A DNA stretch of 64,000 nt, taken from positions 806,001 to 870,000 of the forward strand of contig NZ_JAIWZC010000001.1 in the NCBI RefSeq assembly GCF_020297485.1. The letters are read 5' to 3'. Position numbers and translations under genes: made by a program. The DNA comes from Enterocloster clostridioformis (lineage in GTDB: Bacteria > Bacillota > Clostridia > Lachnospirales > Lachnospiraceae). How positions within the stretch are numbered: the stretch's first letter is position 1; each line of letters starts with the position of its first letter. The notes beneath the pieces are model-generated. The model had not been told where the DNA came from. It did not search any database and worked only from the letters and a program-made list of their open reading frames with translations. Below are positions 22,783 through 30,370 of this stretch, piece after piece.

Positions 22783-22856
22783 CATAGTACTATGTTTAAT
22801 TTCGCCAAAACATAGTACTATGTTTTGTGACATATGCCTATGGACATAGTACTATG
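22783..22856. promoter_or_regulatory. Operator array of element 3: three CATAGTACTATG boxes
   Basis: Perfect palindromes at 22783-22794, 22811-22822 and 22845-22856, with a degenerate fourth (CATATGCCTATG) at 22831-22842. Spacing 28 and 34 bp. This word does not occur at the operator of any other element. Confidence 0.75.
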
Positions 22857-22893
22857 TTTTTGGTAAGATATTGGTGTAACGATAAATAACAAT

Positions 22894-22936
22894 TAAGCGC
22901 TTAGTTAGTATCTATTCTACCACAAATTTAGTTAGT
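22894..22936 (+). repeat. TAAGCGCTTA palindrome and TTAGTTAGT repeats, element 3 early leader
   Basis: TAAGCGCTTA at 22894-22903 and TTAGTTAGT at 22901-22909 and 22928-22936, followed by a degenerate copy. A further TTAGTTAGT is at 23649-23657 before the SSB candidate. Conserved with elements 2 and 4. Confidence 0.5.
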
Positions 22937-22979
22937 TCACAAGGTTCATTTAATTAGTTGATTAAGGAGGGCTTAAGGT

Positions 22980-23177
22980 ATGACGGTTTATCAGGTTATG
23001 AATCTTTCGTTTGTTGATGACCATACGGTTATTTTAATCCGTGATGAAGCTTTTAATCTTCTCGGCGGTTTTGTCCGTATTCATCCCTTTGCAACCAAAT
23101 TTTATTCTTATGATGTGAAATCTTTTTCTTGGTGGACTGGTAACCATTTGAATATCACGGTATGTAAGGAAGTGTAA
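22980..23177 (+). CDS. Early protein (65 aa), element 3
   Basis: ATG 22980 after AAGGAGGGC. Encodes MTVYQVMNLSFVDDHTVILI and a beta-rich small protein ending DVKSFSWWTGNHLNITVCKE. A diverged homolog is at 30829 in element 4 and none is in element 2. Function unknown; an early regulatory or anti-host protein is possible. Confidence 0.55.
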   Translation: MTVYQVMNLSFVDDHTVILIRDEAFNLLGGFVRIHPFATKFYSYDVKSFSWWTGNHLNITVCKEV

Positions 23178-23179
23178 TC

Positions 23180-23419
23180 ATGATGGATAAAAAGCGTATC
23201 CGTAAAACACTTAATGATGCTGTAGAACGGTATCTTCTTGGTGATGTTGATGGTGATTTCCGTTTTAACTATATTTGGATTCGTTCACAGTTGAGTTTTG
23301 CATTCAGCATTGATGCAATTACGATTGATGAGTTTGATGCTTTGTCTTCCGTTGTCCTTCACGCTTATAAAACTGACAGGAGGGGTCCAGAATGCGTAGA
23401 CTTTCCAAGGCTCTCATAG
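23180..23419 (+). CDS. Early protein (79 aa), element 3
   Basis: ATG 23180, just after the previous stop. Same protein as 14850-15089 with small changes at the N terminus (RKTLNDAVERY). Confidence 0.6.
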   Translation: MMDKKRIRKTLNDAVERYLLGDVDGDFRFNYIWIRSQLSFAFSIDAITIDEFDALSSVVLHAYKTDRRGPECVDFPRLS

Positions 23420-23592
23420 AGCAGGAACAAAATGAAACCAGTGTGGCGATATGCCGGGCCATGGCCTTGCATGACCAGTGCCGTGTGGATGTTCTTCAAT
23501 ATCATTTCGCCCGCCTGGAACATATTTTGGCTTACCTGGATGAAAAGACAGATTCCATCCCGTCCATATCCAGTGAGGTCCAGACAACATAG
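23392..23592 (+). CDS. Early protein (66 aa), element 3
   Basis: ATG 23392 overlapping the previous gene by 28 bp. The translation is the same as the element 2 copy at 15062. Confidence 0.6.
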   Translation: MRRLSKALIEQEQNETSVAICRAMALHDQCRVDVLQYHFARLEHILAYLDEKTDSIPSISSEVQTT

Positions 23593-23678
23593 CTTGTTCT
23601 CCGGGGTATTCTTTTCCGGCTCTGCCCTGGATTACATATAACAATCAATTAGTTAGTTGAGAAAGAGAGGTTTTGATT

Positions 23679-23939
23679 ATGGTATATGAGATTTTAGGCA
23701 TTGAGAGATTCGAGGGTATCTCTAAAAAGACTGGTAAGCCTTATGACTTCACCCGTTTCTATGCAGTTCCATCCAGACAGCCCGATAAAGTCCGTGGCCG
23801 CCGTGTCGAACAGGTTGACATCTGGAACGGTGAATATGCCCCGGATATTTCTGGTATTCATCCAGATGATTTTGTGGATATCTCCTATGGCCGTGGTGGT
23901 TTTGTTGAGGAATGCCGGTTGGTTGATTCTCCAAACTAG
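23679..23939 (+). CDS. Candidate ssDNA-binding protein (gV-like), element 3
   Basis: ATG 23679 after AGAGAGG. 86 residues, differing from element 2 at two positions (VDIWNGE, HPDDF). TTAGTTAGT at 23649-23657 lies just before it. Confidence 0.45.
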   Translation: MVYEILGIERFEGISKKTGKPYDFTRFYAVPSRQPDKVRGRRVEQVDIWNGEYAPDISGIHPDDFVDISYGRGGFVEECRLVDSPN

Positions 23940-23951
23940 CGGAAGCGAAGT

Positions 23952-24025
23952 CCCCGGCCTCCGGTGTAGCCTAGGGGCCGGGGATACCCCTTCCCCTTGA
24001 CTACAGAAAGTGCCAGGTCCCTGGC
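23952..24025. other. GC hairpins, candidate origin or packaging signal, element 3
   Basis: CCCCGGCC (23952-23959) pairs with GGCCGGGG (23976-23983), and GCCAGG faces CCTGGC at 24012-24025. The stem sequence differs slightly from element 2 but pairing is kept. Confidence 0.5.
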
Positions 24026-24099
24026 GGTAGCGATTCATCATGCCATGGATGCGCCTACGGGGTCGCGAACATAAGAAATCAATAGAAAGTAGTGGTTGG

Positions 24100-24318
24100 A
24101 TGAACATAGAACTTACGGAACGGGAACTGCGCTATCTTAACCGGGTCGTCAATGTCCGTCTGGATGAATTGATGGAACGCTGTGCCCGGATACGCCGGAT
24201 TCGCTCTCTTGAGGATATCATTGCCAGTGAACGTTTTAGCATTGCTGAATCTGAAATCAAGGTCATGAAAGGGGTCCACGATAAAATAGCGGATGCCCTC
24301 TCTGACTGTAACATATGA
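24100..24318 (+). CDS. Small helical protein at the element end (72 aa), element 3
   Basis: Starts MNIELTERELRYLNRVVNVR at 24100. Identical in translation to the element 4 copy at 31954 and nearly so to element 2. Start uncertain, as for element 2. Confidence 0.5.
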   Translation: MNIELTERELRYLNRVVNVRLDELMERCARIRRIRSLEDIIASERFSIAESEIKVMKGVHDKIADALSDCNI

Positions 24319-24323
24319 CAAGC

Positions 24324-24416
24324 TGTATCCCTACATACTTAATAAAATAAGCTAACTATTCGGGATAAGTCTAGTTTAACGAATAGTTAAGGCTGATTTA
24401 AGTATATAAGGATACA
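24324..24416. other. dif-like junction between elements 3 and 4
   Basis: Arms AACTATTCG (24354-24362) and CGAATAGTT (24380-24388), nested in the outer inverted repeat TGTATCC...CTTAA (24324-24342) and TTAAGTATATAAGGATACA (24398-24416). Same 93-bp fold as at 15995-16087. Confidence 0.65.
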
Positions 24417-24451
24417 TCTTTTAACACGTTTGTTAGGGGGTGTATTTTTTT

Positions 24452-25639
24452 ATGGTTAAGAAACTTTTAAGCGTCCTTTTAATCCTTTCCATCCTTTCCT
24501 TATGTCCCCTGACTGTATTTGCTAAGGATGCTTCCAACACGGTTAACTGGTCAACGGTTGAGGTTTATGTTTACGGTTCTGATAATTATGATAAATACCT
24601 TGGTAAGGTTCAGAATGCTGGTGGGCAGGGTGCCTTTGGCAAGGAATTTACTGCTCCTGACGGCAGGGCCATCCATGGTCTACTCCTTAAGTTCCCCCGC
24701 TCTGCTCTCCCAAGGAATGGGAAATGGAAATGCCAGATTTCCGTCCAGACAAGTAGCAAATTGAATCCTGATAGGTTTTTTGCCCGTGGATATGTGGAAC
24801 GGCCGAATGCTACCAGTCTTTGGGGGCAGCTTAGTGAACTTTCCTCTGATTACATCCCGCCTGATTTTTATACGGCTACCTATAACGTTGATACTCAGGC
24901 CCTTACTTCGGTCTATTTTTATTTCCCGTTTGCCTTTCCTCTTTATGGTAAGCAGAAACTTAACTTTTCCTCTGTCTGTAATTTTACGGATTATGAGGCA
25001 GGTCATATTGTGGCGCCAATTGCACCCCCTCCCACTGCGGATGAGCAGAATCAGTCCCTGGTTAATTCCGCTCAGGATACGGCCAATAATACGGCGGCCC
25101 TGGTAGAAAAGCAGGATACCATCATTGACCAGATTGTAGATACCACTCAGACCATCAGTAACCAGCTCCACTCCTTTTGGGACCAGTTAGCGGGTGAGTT
25201 CACGAACATGTATAACAAGATGAATGAACATCATGCGGAGGATTTGGCGGCTAACCGCAATAATACAGAGGATATCATTGATTCCCAGGAATCCAATACG
25301 ACTACCATTATCAATAATCAGGATGAGAATACAGAAAAAGTTGTCAATGGTTATGATAATTCCGGCCTTACCTCCTCCAATGATACCCTTAAGGATTCCC
25401 TTTCCAAGATGGAGGAAAAGGAAGGCCAGGCCATGGAGTATGCCCGGACGGCTATTGATGCTTTTCAGTATGATGATGGGTTCTTCAGCCGTTTTACCTC
25501 TCCCATTGCGGATGTTTCCTATTTCATGAATGGTGTTTATTCAGCCCTTGCGGGTCTTAACATCCCTATCGGCTTTTCCCTGACACTTACCATTGCCATG
25601 CTCTGTATCGGTTATTACAGGTTTAAAGGGGGGTCTTAA
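24452..25639 (+). CDS. Adsorption protein, pIII-like, diverged receptor half (395 aa), element 4
   Basis: ATG 24452 after AGGGGGTG. Signal peptide LLILSILSLCPLTVFA. Residues about 25-200 share the plan of elements 2 and 3 but differ at many positions (VYVYGSDNYDKYLGKVQNAG). The stalk FWDQLAGEFTNMYNKMNEHH and the anchor IPIGFSLTLTIAMLCIGYYR are conserved. The region between them (DSLSKMEEKEGQAMEYARTA) is also changed. A different receptor variant is the natural reading. Confidence 0.75.
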   Translation: MVKKLLSVLLILSILSLCPLTVFAKDASNTVNWSTVEVYVYGSDNYDKYLGKVQNAGGQGAFGKEFTAPDGRAIHGLLLKFPRSALPRNGKWKCQISVQTSSKLNPDRFFARGYVERPNATSLWGQLSELSSDYIPPDFYTATYNVDTQALTSVYFYFPFAFPLYGKQKLNFSSVCNFTDYEAGHIVAPIAPPPTADEQNQSLVNSAQDTANNTAALVEKQDTIIDQIVDTTQTISNQLHSFWDQLAGEFTNMYNKMNEHHAEDLAANRNNTEDIIDSQESNTTTIINNQDENTEKVVNGYDNSGLTSSNDTLKDSLSKMEEKEGQAMEYARTAIDAFQYDDGFFSRFTSPIADVSYFMNGVYSALAGLNIPIGFSLTLTIAMLCIGYYRFKGGS

Positions 25640-25858
25640 ATGTTCCAGTTCTTTGACGCTGTGGCGGCCATTTTCCAGACGGTTGTTAATTACATTGTTA
25701 ACCTCATTACTATGATTGTTTTTGTGATTGTCAATGTGGTGCGTGCGTTTGGCTGGCTGTTCGTCTGCATCCAGTATCTTCCTGGATGGCTGATTGCCTT
25801 TGTGGTCGTCCCGATTTCATTATCAATTGTGTTTCAGATATTAAATAAGGGGTCGTGA
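25640..25858 (+). CDS. Hydrophobic virion protein candidate (72 aa), element 4
   Basis: Directly follows the adsorption gene. Same length as elements 2 and 3, with about a third of residues changed in the hydrophobic part (AAIFQTVVNYIVNLITMIVF) and a conserved end FQILNKGS. It co-varies with the adsorption protein, as expected of contacting tip proteins. Confidence 0.55.
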   Translation: MFQFFDAVAAIFQTVVNYIVNLITMIVFVIVNVVRAFGWLFVCIQYLPGWLIAFVVVPISLSIVFQILNKGS

Positions 25859-25862
25859 TATC

Positions 25863-26108
25863 ATGCGTGATTTGATGGATTTTTGTATCAATATATTGTC
25901 TTATCTGGTCCAGACGTTGTTCCGTTGCTCTTTGGGAGGTTATTCATATGGTGATTTTCTTGTGGCTGTCATTGTCATTTCTGTTTTTGTGGGTACGTTG
26001 GTCATCTCCTTCCGGTGGGCCGGTGACCATCCTTCCTATGCGTTCCGTCCGCTTCATTCAGGTAAGAAACATAAGGCAGGTTCTTCTAAGTCTCATCGTC
26101 TCAAGTAG
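25863..26108 (+). CDS. Small membrane protein with basic tail (81 aa), element 4
   Basis: ATG 25863 is the first possible start here, which fixes the start for the family. Begins MRDLMDFCINILSYLVQTLF and ends with a His/Lys-rich tail. It overlaps the next gene by 161 bp. Confidence 0.5.
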   Translation: MRDLMDFCINILSYLVQTLFRCSLGGYSYGDFLVAVIVISVFVGTLVISFRWAGDHPSYAFRPLHSGKKHKAGSSKSHRLK

Positions 26109-26937
26109 CTTTATCCTGCTCTCCTGCCCTCTCCTGGCCTATGCGGATACGGCTACACCTTCCAATGCGGCCAGGTCGGGCAGGGATGCGGACATGGATT
26201 CGGATGATATCCGTATTGCATCTTCTTCCAATGCCGCCTATACGGATGTGGATTTATTGATTGATGACAGGACCTTGATGGACATTGATGATTTTGAGGG
26301 TTTAAAACGTGATGACTTACTTCGATACATTTTATGCGAACTTATTACCATTCGTGATTCTTTTGGCGGCCCCGGTCTTGCTTCCTCCCCGGATGCTCCG
26401 CTTTCTTCCCTGGAAGGTGAGGAGGATAGTCCTGACCTGGAGGAAGGCCCTACAGATATTATTCCTATGGACGCCCCTGTCCGCTCGGCGCGTTCGGTTT
26501 CTGTTTCTGATGATTATGTTAATGTACTTCGTTATGATGTGTCTATCTCAGGCAGGGATTACACCTTGCTTCTCCCTCCTGAGTATGCGGATTCCCTTTA
26601 TGTAGACAGTGATGGGCGTCTGTTCAATGTCTCAACCAGTCCCATCCAGGGCCGCCTGGTGGACGGTAATTTTAATCCCTATGCAGATACGGGTAAGGTT
26701 GTGTATCTTACTCCTTGTCTTGGCAATAACTTTTACTCTATCAGGGAGTATGGCTCCCCCAACTATGTCAGGGAATATTATTGGAGCCTGGGCCGTCTCC
26801 AATACCGTGATACATATGTCAATATCCAGGTGAATCATTACCATCATATATTCAAGGTTTCTGACACGCTTACATATATCGTTGTCGTTCTGATAGGAGG
26901 TTGTTTGATATGTTTATGGAGAAAATCCTCGCGTTGA
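25948..26937 (+). CDS. Acidic secreted membrane-anchored protein (329 aa), element 4
   Basis: ATG 25948 after TGGGAGGTTATTC. Same plan as in elements 2 and 3. The first 60 residues are rearranged by the overlap with the upstream gene. ATPSNAA, IASSSNAA and ASSPDA motifs follow the signal sequence, and the C-terminal anchor is unchanged. Confidence 0.55.
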   Translation: MVIFLWLSLSFLFLWVRWSSPSGGPVTILPMRSVRFIQVRNIRQVLLSLIVSSSFILLSCPLLAYADTATPSNAARSGRDADMDSDDIRIASSSNAAYTDVDLLIDDRTLMDIDDFEGLKRDDLLRYILCELITIRDSFGGPGLASSPDAPLSSLEGEEDSPDLEEGPTDIIPMDAPVRSARSVSVSDDYVNVLRYDVSISGRDYTLLLPPEYADSLYVDSDGRLFNVSTSPIQGRLVDGNFNPYADTGKVVYLTPCLGNNFYSIREYGSPNYVREYYWSLGRLQYRDTYVNIQVNHYHHIFKVSDTLTYIVVVLIGGCLICLWRKSSR

Positions 26938-27053
26938 TGGGGGATGTCCCTGTCCAGTTCTATCCGGTTTGTTATGCCTTTGGCTTCATTGCCTTTTTAT
27001 GGATTGTGGATAAGTTCTTCCATATCTTCGTATCGCTGATTGATAGGCGGTGA
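26910..27053 (+). CDS. 47-residue membrane protein, element 4
   Basis: ATG 26910 after GATAGGAGG. Same protein as 10915-11058. Minor coat protein candidate. Confidence 0.6.
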   Translation: MFMEKILALMGDVPVQFYPVCYAFGFIAFLWIVDKFFHIFVSLIDRR

Positions 27054-27057
27054 TTCC

Positions 27058-27216
27058 ATGGCATTTGATAGTCTTTATCCTATTATCAGCTGGCTCTTTA
27101 ATGAGGTTTATAAACTTTTCACGTTCCTGTGGGAGCATTCCTACTGGGTCGGTATTGCTGTCATTGGTCTGCCCCTTCTTCGGAAGGTTGTAGATATATT
27201 CAGGCGACTTTTATGA
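27058..27216 (+). CDS. 52-residue membrane-associated protein, diverged N terminus, element 4
   Basis: ATG 27058. Begins MAFDSLYPIISWLFNEVYKL, unlike elements 2 and 3, then HSYWVGIAVIGLPLLRKVVD as in them. Stop is TGA instead of TAA. Minor coat protein candidate. Confidence 0.6.
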   Translation: MAFDSLYPIISWLFNEVYKLFTFLWEHSYWVGIAVIGLPLLRKVVDIFRRLL

Positions 27217-27240
27217 ATTGATAAGGAGGTGTTTTTTATA

Positions 27241-27522
27241 TTGAAGATTAAGAATGCGGTTAGGAAGTATCGCTGTGTCCCTGTCGCCACGGGTGTTGCG
27301 TCTGTTGCTATGGCTTTCCCGGCCTTTGCTGAGGAAGGTACCCCGGCCACGGGCCTTAATGGTCTGTTAGCCACGTTTTCCGTGGTCACGGCCTGGCTCT
27401 GGAAGGAGTGTGGGCTCCTGCTCACCTGGATTTTATCCCAGCCCATCCTTTTGGCCGCCATGTGTCTGTTCTTCGCCGGCGCCGTGGTTGCGTTCTTCAT
27501 GCGCATTTACCATCAGGTATGA
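27241..27522 (+). CDS. Major coat protein, pVIII-like, with TTG start, element 4
   Basis: The ATG used in elements 2 and 3 is ATA here (27238-27240). The next codon, TTG at 27241, lies 11 bases after AAGGAGG and gives MKIKNAVRKYRCV, a complete signal peptide ending AMAFPAFA. Mature part begins EEGTPATGLNG. An in-frame GTG at 27229 overlaps the ribosome site and is unlikely. Reduced translation of the most abundant virion protein would be unusual. Confidence 0.7.
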   Translation: MKIKNAVRKYRCVPVATGVASVAMAFPAFAEEGTPATGLNGLLATFSVVTAWLWKECGLLLTWILSQPILLAAMCLFFAGAVVAFFMRIYHQV

Positions 27523-27528
27523 TTCAGG

Positions 27529-27546
27529 AGGGGACCTCGGTCCCCT
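27529..27546 (+). terminator. GC-rich palindrome after the coat gene, element 4
   Basis: AGGGGACC and GGTCCCCT, with the 2-nt centre changed from CC to TC relative to elements 2 and 3 while the arms are kept. Confidence 0.5.
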
Positions 27547-27566
27547 TCCCCCATTGAGGTGATTTC

Positions 27567-27728
27567 ATGATTGATTTATTCAACCTTTTTATAGATTTGG
27601 TCCTGTTCCCCATTTCCCCGGAAGTCTTTACCCTTGATACCAATGTCATGTGGCAGTTCATGCTTTTAATCCTGTTGCCCGTTGGCCTTATCCGTATCAC
27701 GAAACAGCTTGTTAAGGGGGTGTTTTAA
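27567..27728 (+). CDS. 53-residue membrane protein before Zot, element 4
   Basis: ATG 27567 after TTGAGGTGATTTC. Begins MIDLFNLFIDLVLFPISPEV, a few residues different from elements 2 and 3. Stop overlaps the Zot start. Confidence 0.6.
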   Translation: MIDLFNLFIDLVLFPISPEVFTLDTNVMWQFMLLILLPVGLIRITKQLVKGVF

Positions 27729-28513
27729 TGTATGCGCTTTCTGTTCTACTCTTTGGCTTTGGCCTGTTTTGGATTGTCTTTTTTGCTTATCATTTCTTTA
27801 AGTATCGCAATCCATATAAGCTCTTTATGGTCTTTGGCAAGAAAGGTAGTGGCAAGACTACGCTCATGTGTAAAATGGCACTTAAATACCGTAAGAAGGG
27901 GTGGCACGTCTATAGCAACGTGCATATACCTGGAACTTATCACTTCGATACCGTTGATATTGGTGTTGCCCATTTTCCTGAAAATTCTATCCTGCTTATC
28001 GATGAGGTAGGCCTTGTATGGGATAACCGTAATTTCAAGTCCTTCCCGGAACACGTGAAGGTCTATTTCAAATATCAGCGGCAGTATAAACATATCGTGT
28101 ATCTGTTCTCCCAGTCCTTTGATGTTGACAAGAAGATACGTGACCTTACTGACCATCTGTACATCATCCACAACTTCCTGAACTGCTTTTCCATTGCCAG
28201 GCGTATCACAAAGACAGTTGCCGTTGTCCATGCGGATAAATCTGCCAGTGGTGAATCAAAGATAGTGGATGATTACAACATTGATTCCCTGCTCCTGGCC
28301 CCCTTCGGTTCCGTGCGTTTTACCTACATCCCGAAGTATGTAAAGTATTTCAATTCCTACAATCCTCCTCTGCTCCCGGAGAAGGAGTTTGAATACATGC
28401 CGTTCCCGGAACTGGTGAAACAGGGGAAGCTGGGAGCGCTCCGCCGCGCGATGGCCGGCGGGCGCGTACAGCTTCATGAGGTCGTGAGGAAATGGAACCG
28501 TAAGAAACGGTGA
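27728..28513 (+). CDS. zot: Zot/pI-like phage assembly ATPase, element 4
   Basis: 261 residues with N-terminal span and Walker motifs as in elements 2 and 3. Sequence changes are nearly all silent, which indicates purifying selection on a working protein. Confidence 0.85.
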   Translation: MYALSVLLFGFGLFWIVFFAYHFFKYRNPYKLFMVFGKKGSGKTTLMCKMALKYRKKGWHVYSNVHIPGTYHFDTVDIGVAHFPENSILLIDEVGLVWDNRNFKSFPEHVKVYFKYQRQYKHIVYLFSQSFDVDKKIRDLTDHLYIIHNFLNCFSIARRITKTVAVVHADKSASGESKIVDDYNIDSLLLAPFGSVRFTYIPKYVKYFNSYNPPLLPEKEFEYMPFPELVKQGKLGALRRAMAGGRVQLHEVVRKWNRKKR

Positions 28514-28515
28514 CC

Positions 28516-28566
28516 GACTTCGGACCCCTGTCTAATTAGGTCCGAAGTCCAATTAGGTCCGAAGTC
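28516..28566. other. Hairpin between Zot and Rep genes with a duplicated arm, element 4
   Basis: GACTTCGGACC (28516-28526) can pair with either of two tandem copies of GGTCCGAAGTC, at 28539-28549 and 28556-28566. The 17-bp tandem duplication is absent from elements 2 and 3. Confidence 0.45.
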
Positions 28567-28624
28567 CTATCAATTTCTGACTTTTTCACACAATTTACAC
28601 AATTCATGTTAGGAGGTTTTGCCC

Positions 28625-29545
28625 ATGCTTTATTATTTCAACCCATTGATTGAGGATGGTATCTTTTATTCCTGTGATTCCCTCCGTTACTCCTTTGAGT
28701 TCCCGGATACAGATACAGTTGAATCCTTCCTTTCCTTCCTCTCCCATCTTCCAGGCTGTACGCATTATCATTCTTTAAAGGATTTTGATTACCGATACCT
28801 TTTTGTGTTTGGTATCAAAGGATTATCATTTTCCATTGGTCTTTGTATGAATGGTGTAAAGAAAGAAACAGTTTTACAGGGTTTCCTGGACTTTAACCCA
28901 AACAAGATACTTGGTGAGCTTGCCTATGATGATGGGTTCATGCGTACAAGTGTCTCCCCCTTCGACCAGGAGGAAACAGGGTTCAAAGACCTGCAAAGCC
29001 AGATAGGACAGCTCCTAAGAACGGTCCTAAACGAACTGTTCCCCATGGTAGAAACAATAAAGATAAAAAGATGGGATTTAGCAGTGGACGTGCCATATGG
29101 CCGTGACTGTGTACAGCTTATCAAGGATAACAGGAAATACAGCCAATTTTACAAATCAGCGCAGGACTTTACAGAATATTTAGGATGTATGTCCGCTCCC
29201 GGCCGGGTAAAGGTCTACAACAAACAGATAGAGGCTGGCCTTGATTATCCCCTCACCCGGATAGAGGTTACGCTGGATAGCCTGGACTACATAGATTGTT
29301 GTCGGTGCTGGCCCAATGTTTATACTCGTAGTGTATTGGATTTGGGTGATAACAAGGTCTTGATACAGCTTATGTGTAAGGAACCTGTTGACAGCATGGA
29401 TTTCTATCTCCGTCAGTTATCACCTAACACGAAACGTAAGTATAAGGCCCTGCTCCTGGACCGTCCCTTTGAGATTGAGGGTCCCATATTTAACAAGTTG
29501 CGCAATCAGTTATTAAGATATCAGGAGGGAAATTTTTATGAATAA
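28625..29545 (+). CDS. Replication initiation protein (rolling-circle, Rep_trans-like), element 4
   Basis: 306 residues from ATG 28625 after TTAGGAGGTTT. Keeps KRWDLAVDVPYG and VKVYNKQIEAG. The C-terminal third (SVLDLGDNKVLIQLMCKEPV) differs from elements 2 and 3, with the last 35 residues shared again. Mosaic structure similar to that seen between elements 2 and 3. Confidence 0.75.
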   Translation: MLYYFNPLIEDGIFYSCDSLRYSFEFPDTDTVESFLSFLSHLPGCTHYHSLKDFDYRYLFVFGIKGLSFSIGLCMNGVKKETVLQGFLDFNPNKILGELAYDDGFMRTSVSPFDQEETGFKDLQSQIGQLLRTVLNELFPMVETIKIKRWDLAVDVPYGRDCVQLIKDNRKYSQFYKSAQDFTEYLGCMSAPGRVKVYNKQIEAGLDYPLTRIEVTLDSLDYIDCCRCWPNVYTRSVLDLGDNKVLIQLMCKEPVDSMDFYLRQLSPNTKRKYKALLLDRPFEIEGPIFNKLRNQLLRYQEGNFYE

Positions 29546-29717
29546 GCCAGTTGGAAAAATCAAAGTCAATGTTTACCTGACCACGAAACAGTATGACCGC
29601 CTTTGCAGGTACATGGAGTTCTGTGAATGCTACTCCACCCCGGCGGAAATGGCAACACGGCTTGTCCAGGTCGGCCTGGCCGAGGCAATCAAGCGTGGGG
29701 CGATTGAGGAGGATTAA
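29538..29717 (+). CDS. RHH-like small DNA-binding protein candidate (59 aa), element 4
   Basis: ATG 29538 overlapping the Rep stop. Same protein as in element 2. Confidence 0.5.
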   Translation: MNKPVGKIKVNVYLTTKQYDRLCRYMEFCECYSTPAEMATRLVQVGLAEAIKRGAIEED

Positions 29718-29718
29718 T

Positions 29719-29919
29719 ATGACGTCTGAGGATGAAATTTATTTCTGTTCGGTTTTCTTTGTTGTTTTGCCGCTTTTATACTTTGCTATCCATAACTATT
29801 TTGTCCGCAAGCGTTCGCGTGGAAGGAAGTATACCGACTTGGACATGATTGTATGTTATGTTTACATGATTGCATTTATTCTATTTTCCTTTTACTTTAA
29901 GTACATTGCTAATCTTTGA
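29719..29919 (+). CDS. Two-span membrane protein (66 aa), element 4
   Basis: ATG 29719. One residue (Glu for Lys at 6) separates it from the element 2 protein at 13707. Convergent with the antisense peptide. Confidence 0.5.
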   Translation: MTSEDEIYFCSVFFVVLPLLYFAIHNYFVRKRSRGRKYTDLDMIVCYVYMIAFILFSFYFKYIANL

Positions 29920-30016
29920 ATTTTCTAAACAGGAACATGGTTAATGCTATAGCTCCACAACACCAAAAAGCTTTATTTGTAGTTAGTCCAATGATTCCAT
30001 TGATTATATTTTCCAT
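29909..30016 (-). CDS. 35-residue antisense membrane peptide, element 4
   Basis: ATG 30016 after GAAAGGAG. Encodes MENIINGIIGLTTNKAFWCC and a membrane helix ending FRKFKD. Several residues differ from element 2, yet length, helix and basic tail are kept, which argues for a real protein. Confidence 0.5.
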   Translation of the reverse strand: MENIINGIIGLTTNKAFWCCGAIALTMFLFRKFKD

Positions 30017-30035
30017 GTTTACTCCTTTCGCATAT

Positions 30036-30054
30036 CCCCGGCATAGAGCCGGGG
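30036..30054. terminator. Bidirectional stem-loop, element 4
   Basis: CCCCGGC / GCCGGGG with loop ATAGA. As in elements 2 and 3, but ATATTG replaces the U-tract. Confidence 0.55.
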
Positions 30055-30063
30055 ATATTGCTG

Positions 30064-30294
30064 TTATTCTACCTTCGGTAGGATTCCTTTGGCTTCCAAT
30101 ACTTCTACTAAGGTGTCCATTCCATCGTTGATATGGTGTATTTCTTTCCTGATGGACCTTTCTGAGGTTTTCATGTCTAGCCTTAGTGTATCCATTTGGA
30201 TTTTTAGTTCTGATATTTGTAGATTTATGTCCTCTAGCTTGTTTGTAATTGGTTCTAATAGTGTTCTCATTGCTTCAATCGTTTCTCTGTCCAT
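30064..30294 (-). CDS. Coiled-coil protein (76 aa), element 4
   Basis: ATG 30294 after AAGGAGGAT. Begins MDRETIEAMRTLLEPITNKL and ends LVEVLEAKGILPKVE. The heptad region diverges strongly from elements 2 and 3 while the C terminus is kept. Confidence 0.55.
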   Translation of the reverse strand: MDRETIEAMRTLLEPITNKLEDINLQISELKIQMDTLRLDMKTSERSIRKEIHHINDGMDTLVEVLEAKGILPKVE

Positions 30295-30370
30295 TTTTAT
30301 ATCCTCCTTGATGAATTTTTGTCTTAGGCTCTTAAAATCGCTTCTCGTTCATTCTGGTGCGTTTGTGGCC

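Larger units (their letters stand above)
16025..24353 (+). mobile_element. Element 3: integrated filamentous phage
   Basis: An 8,329-bp unit between dif-like sites, in the same order as element 2. It is longer because of an added DUF2726 gene (21845-22492) and a 65-residue early gene (22980-23177). The antisense peptide is missing and the 61-residue membrane protein is of another type. Virion genes are almost identical to element 2. Confidence 0.85.

Noticed and set aside
22531..22800. A true toxin-antitoxin operon formed by the RHH gene
   Set aside because: RHH proteins are often antitoxins, but no toxin gene follows in elements 1, 2 and 4, and the divergent operator arrays fit phage repressors better.
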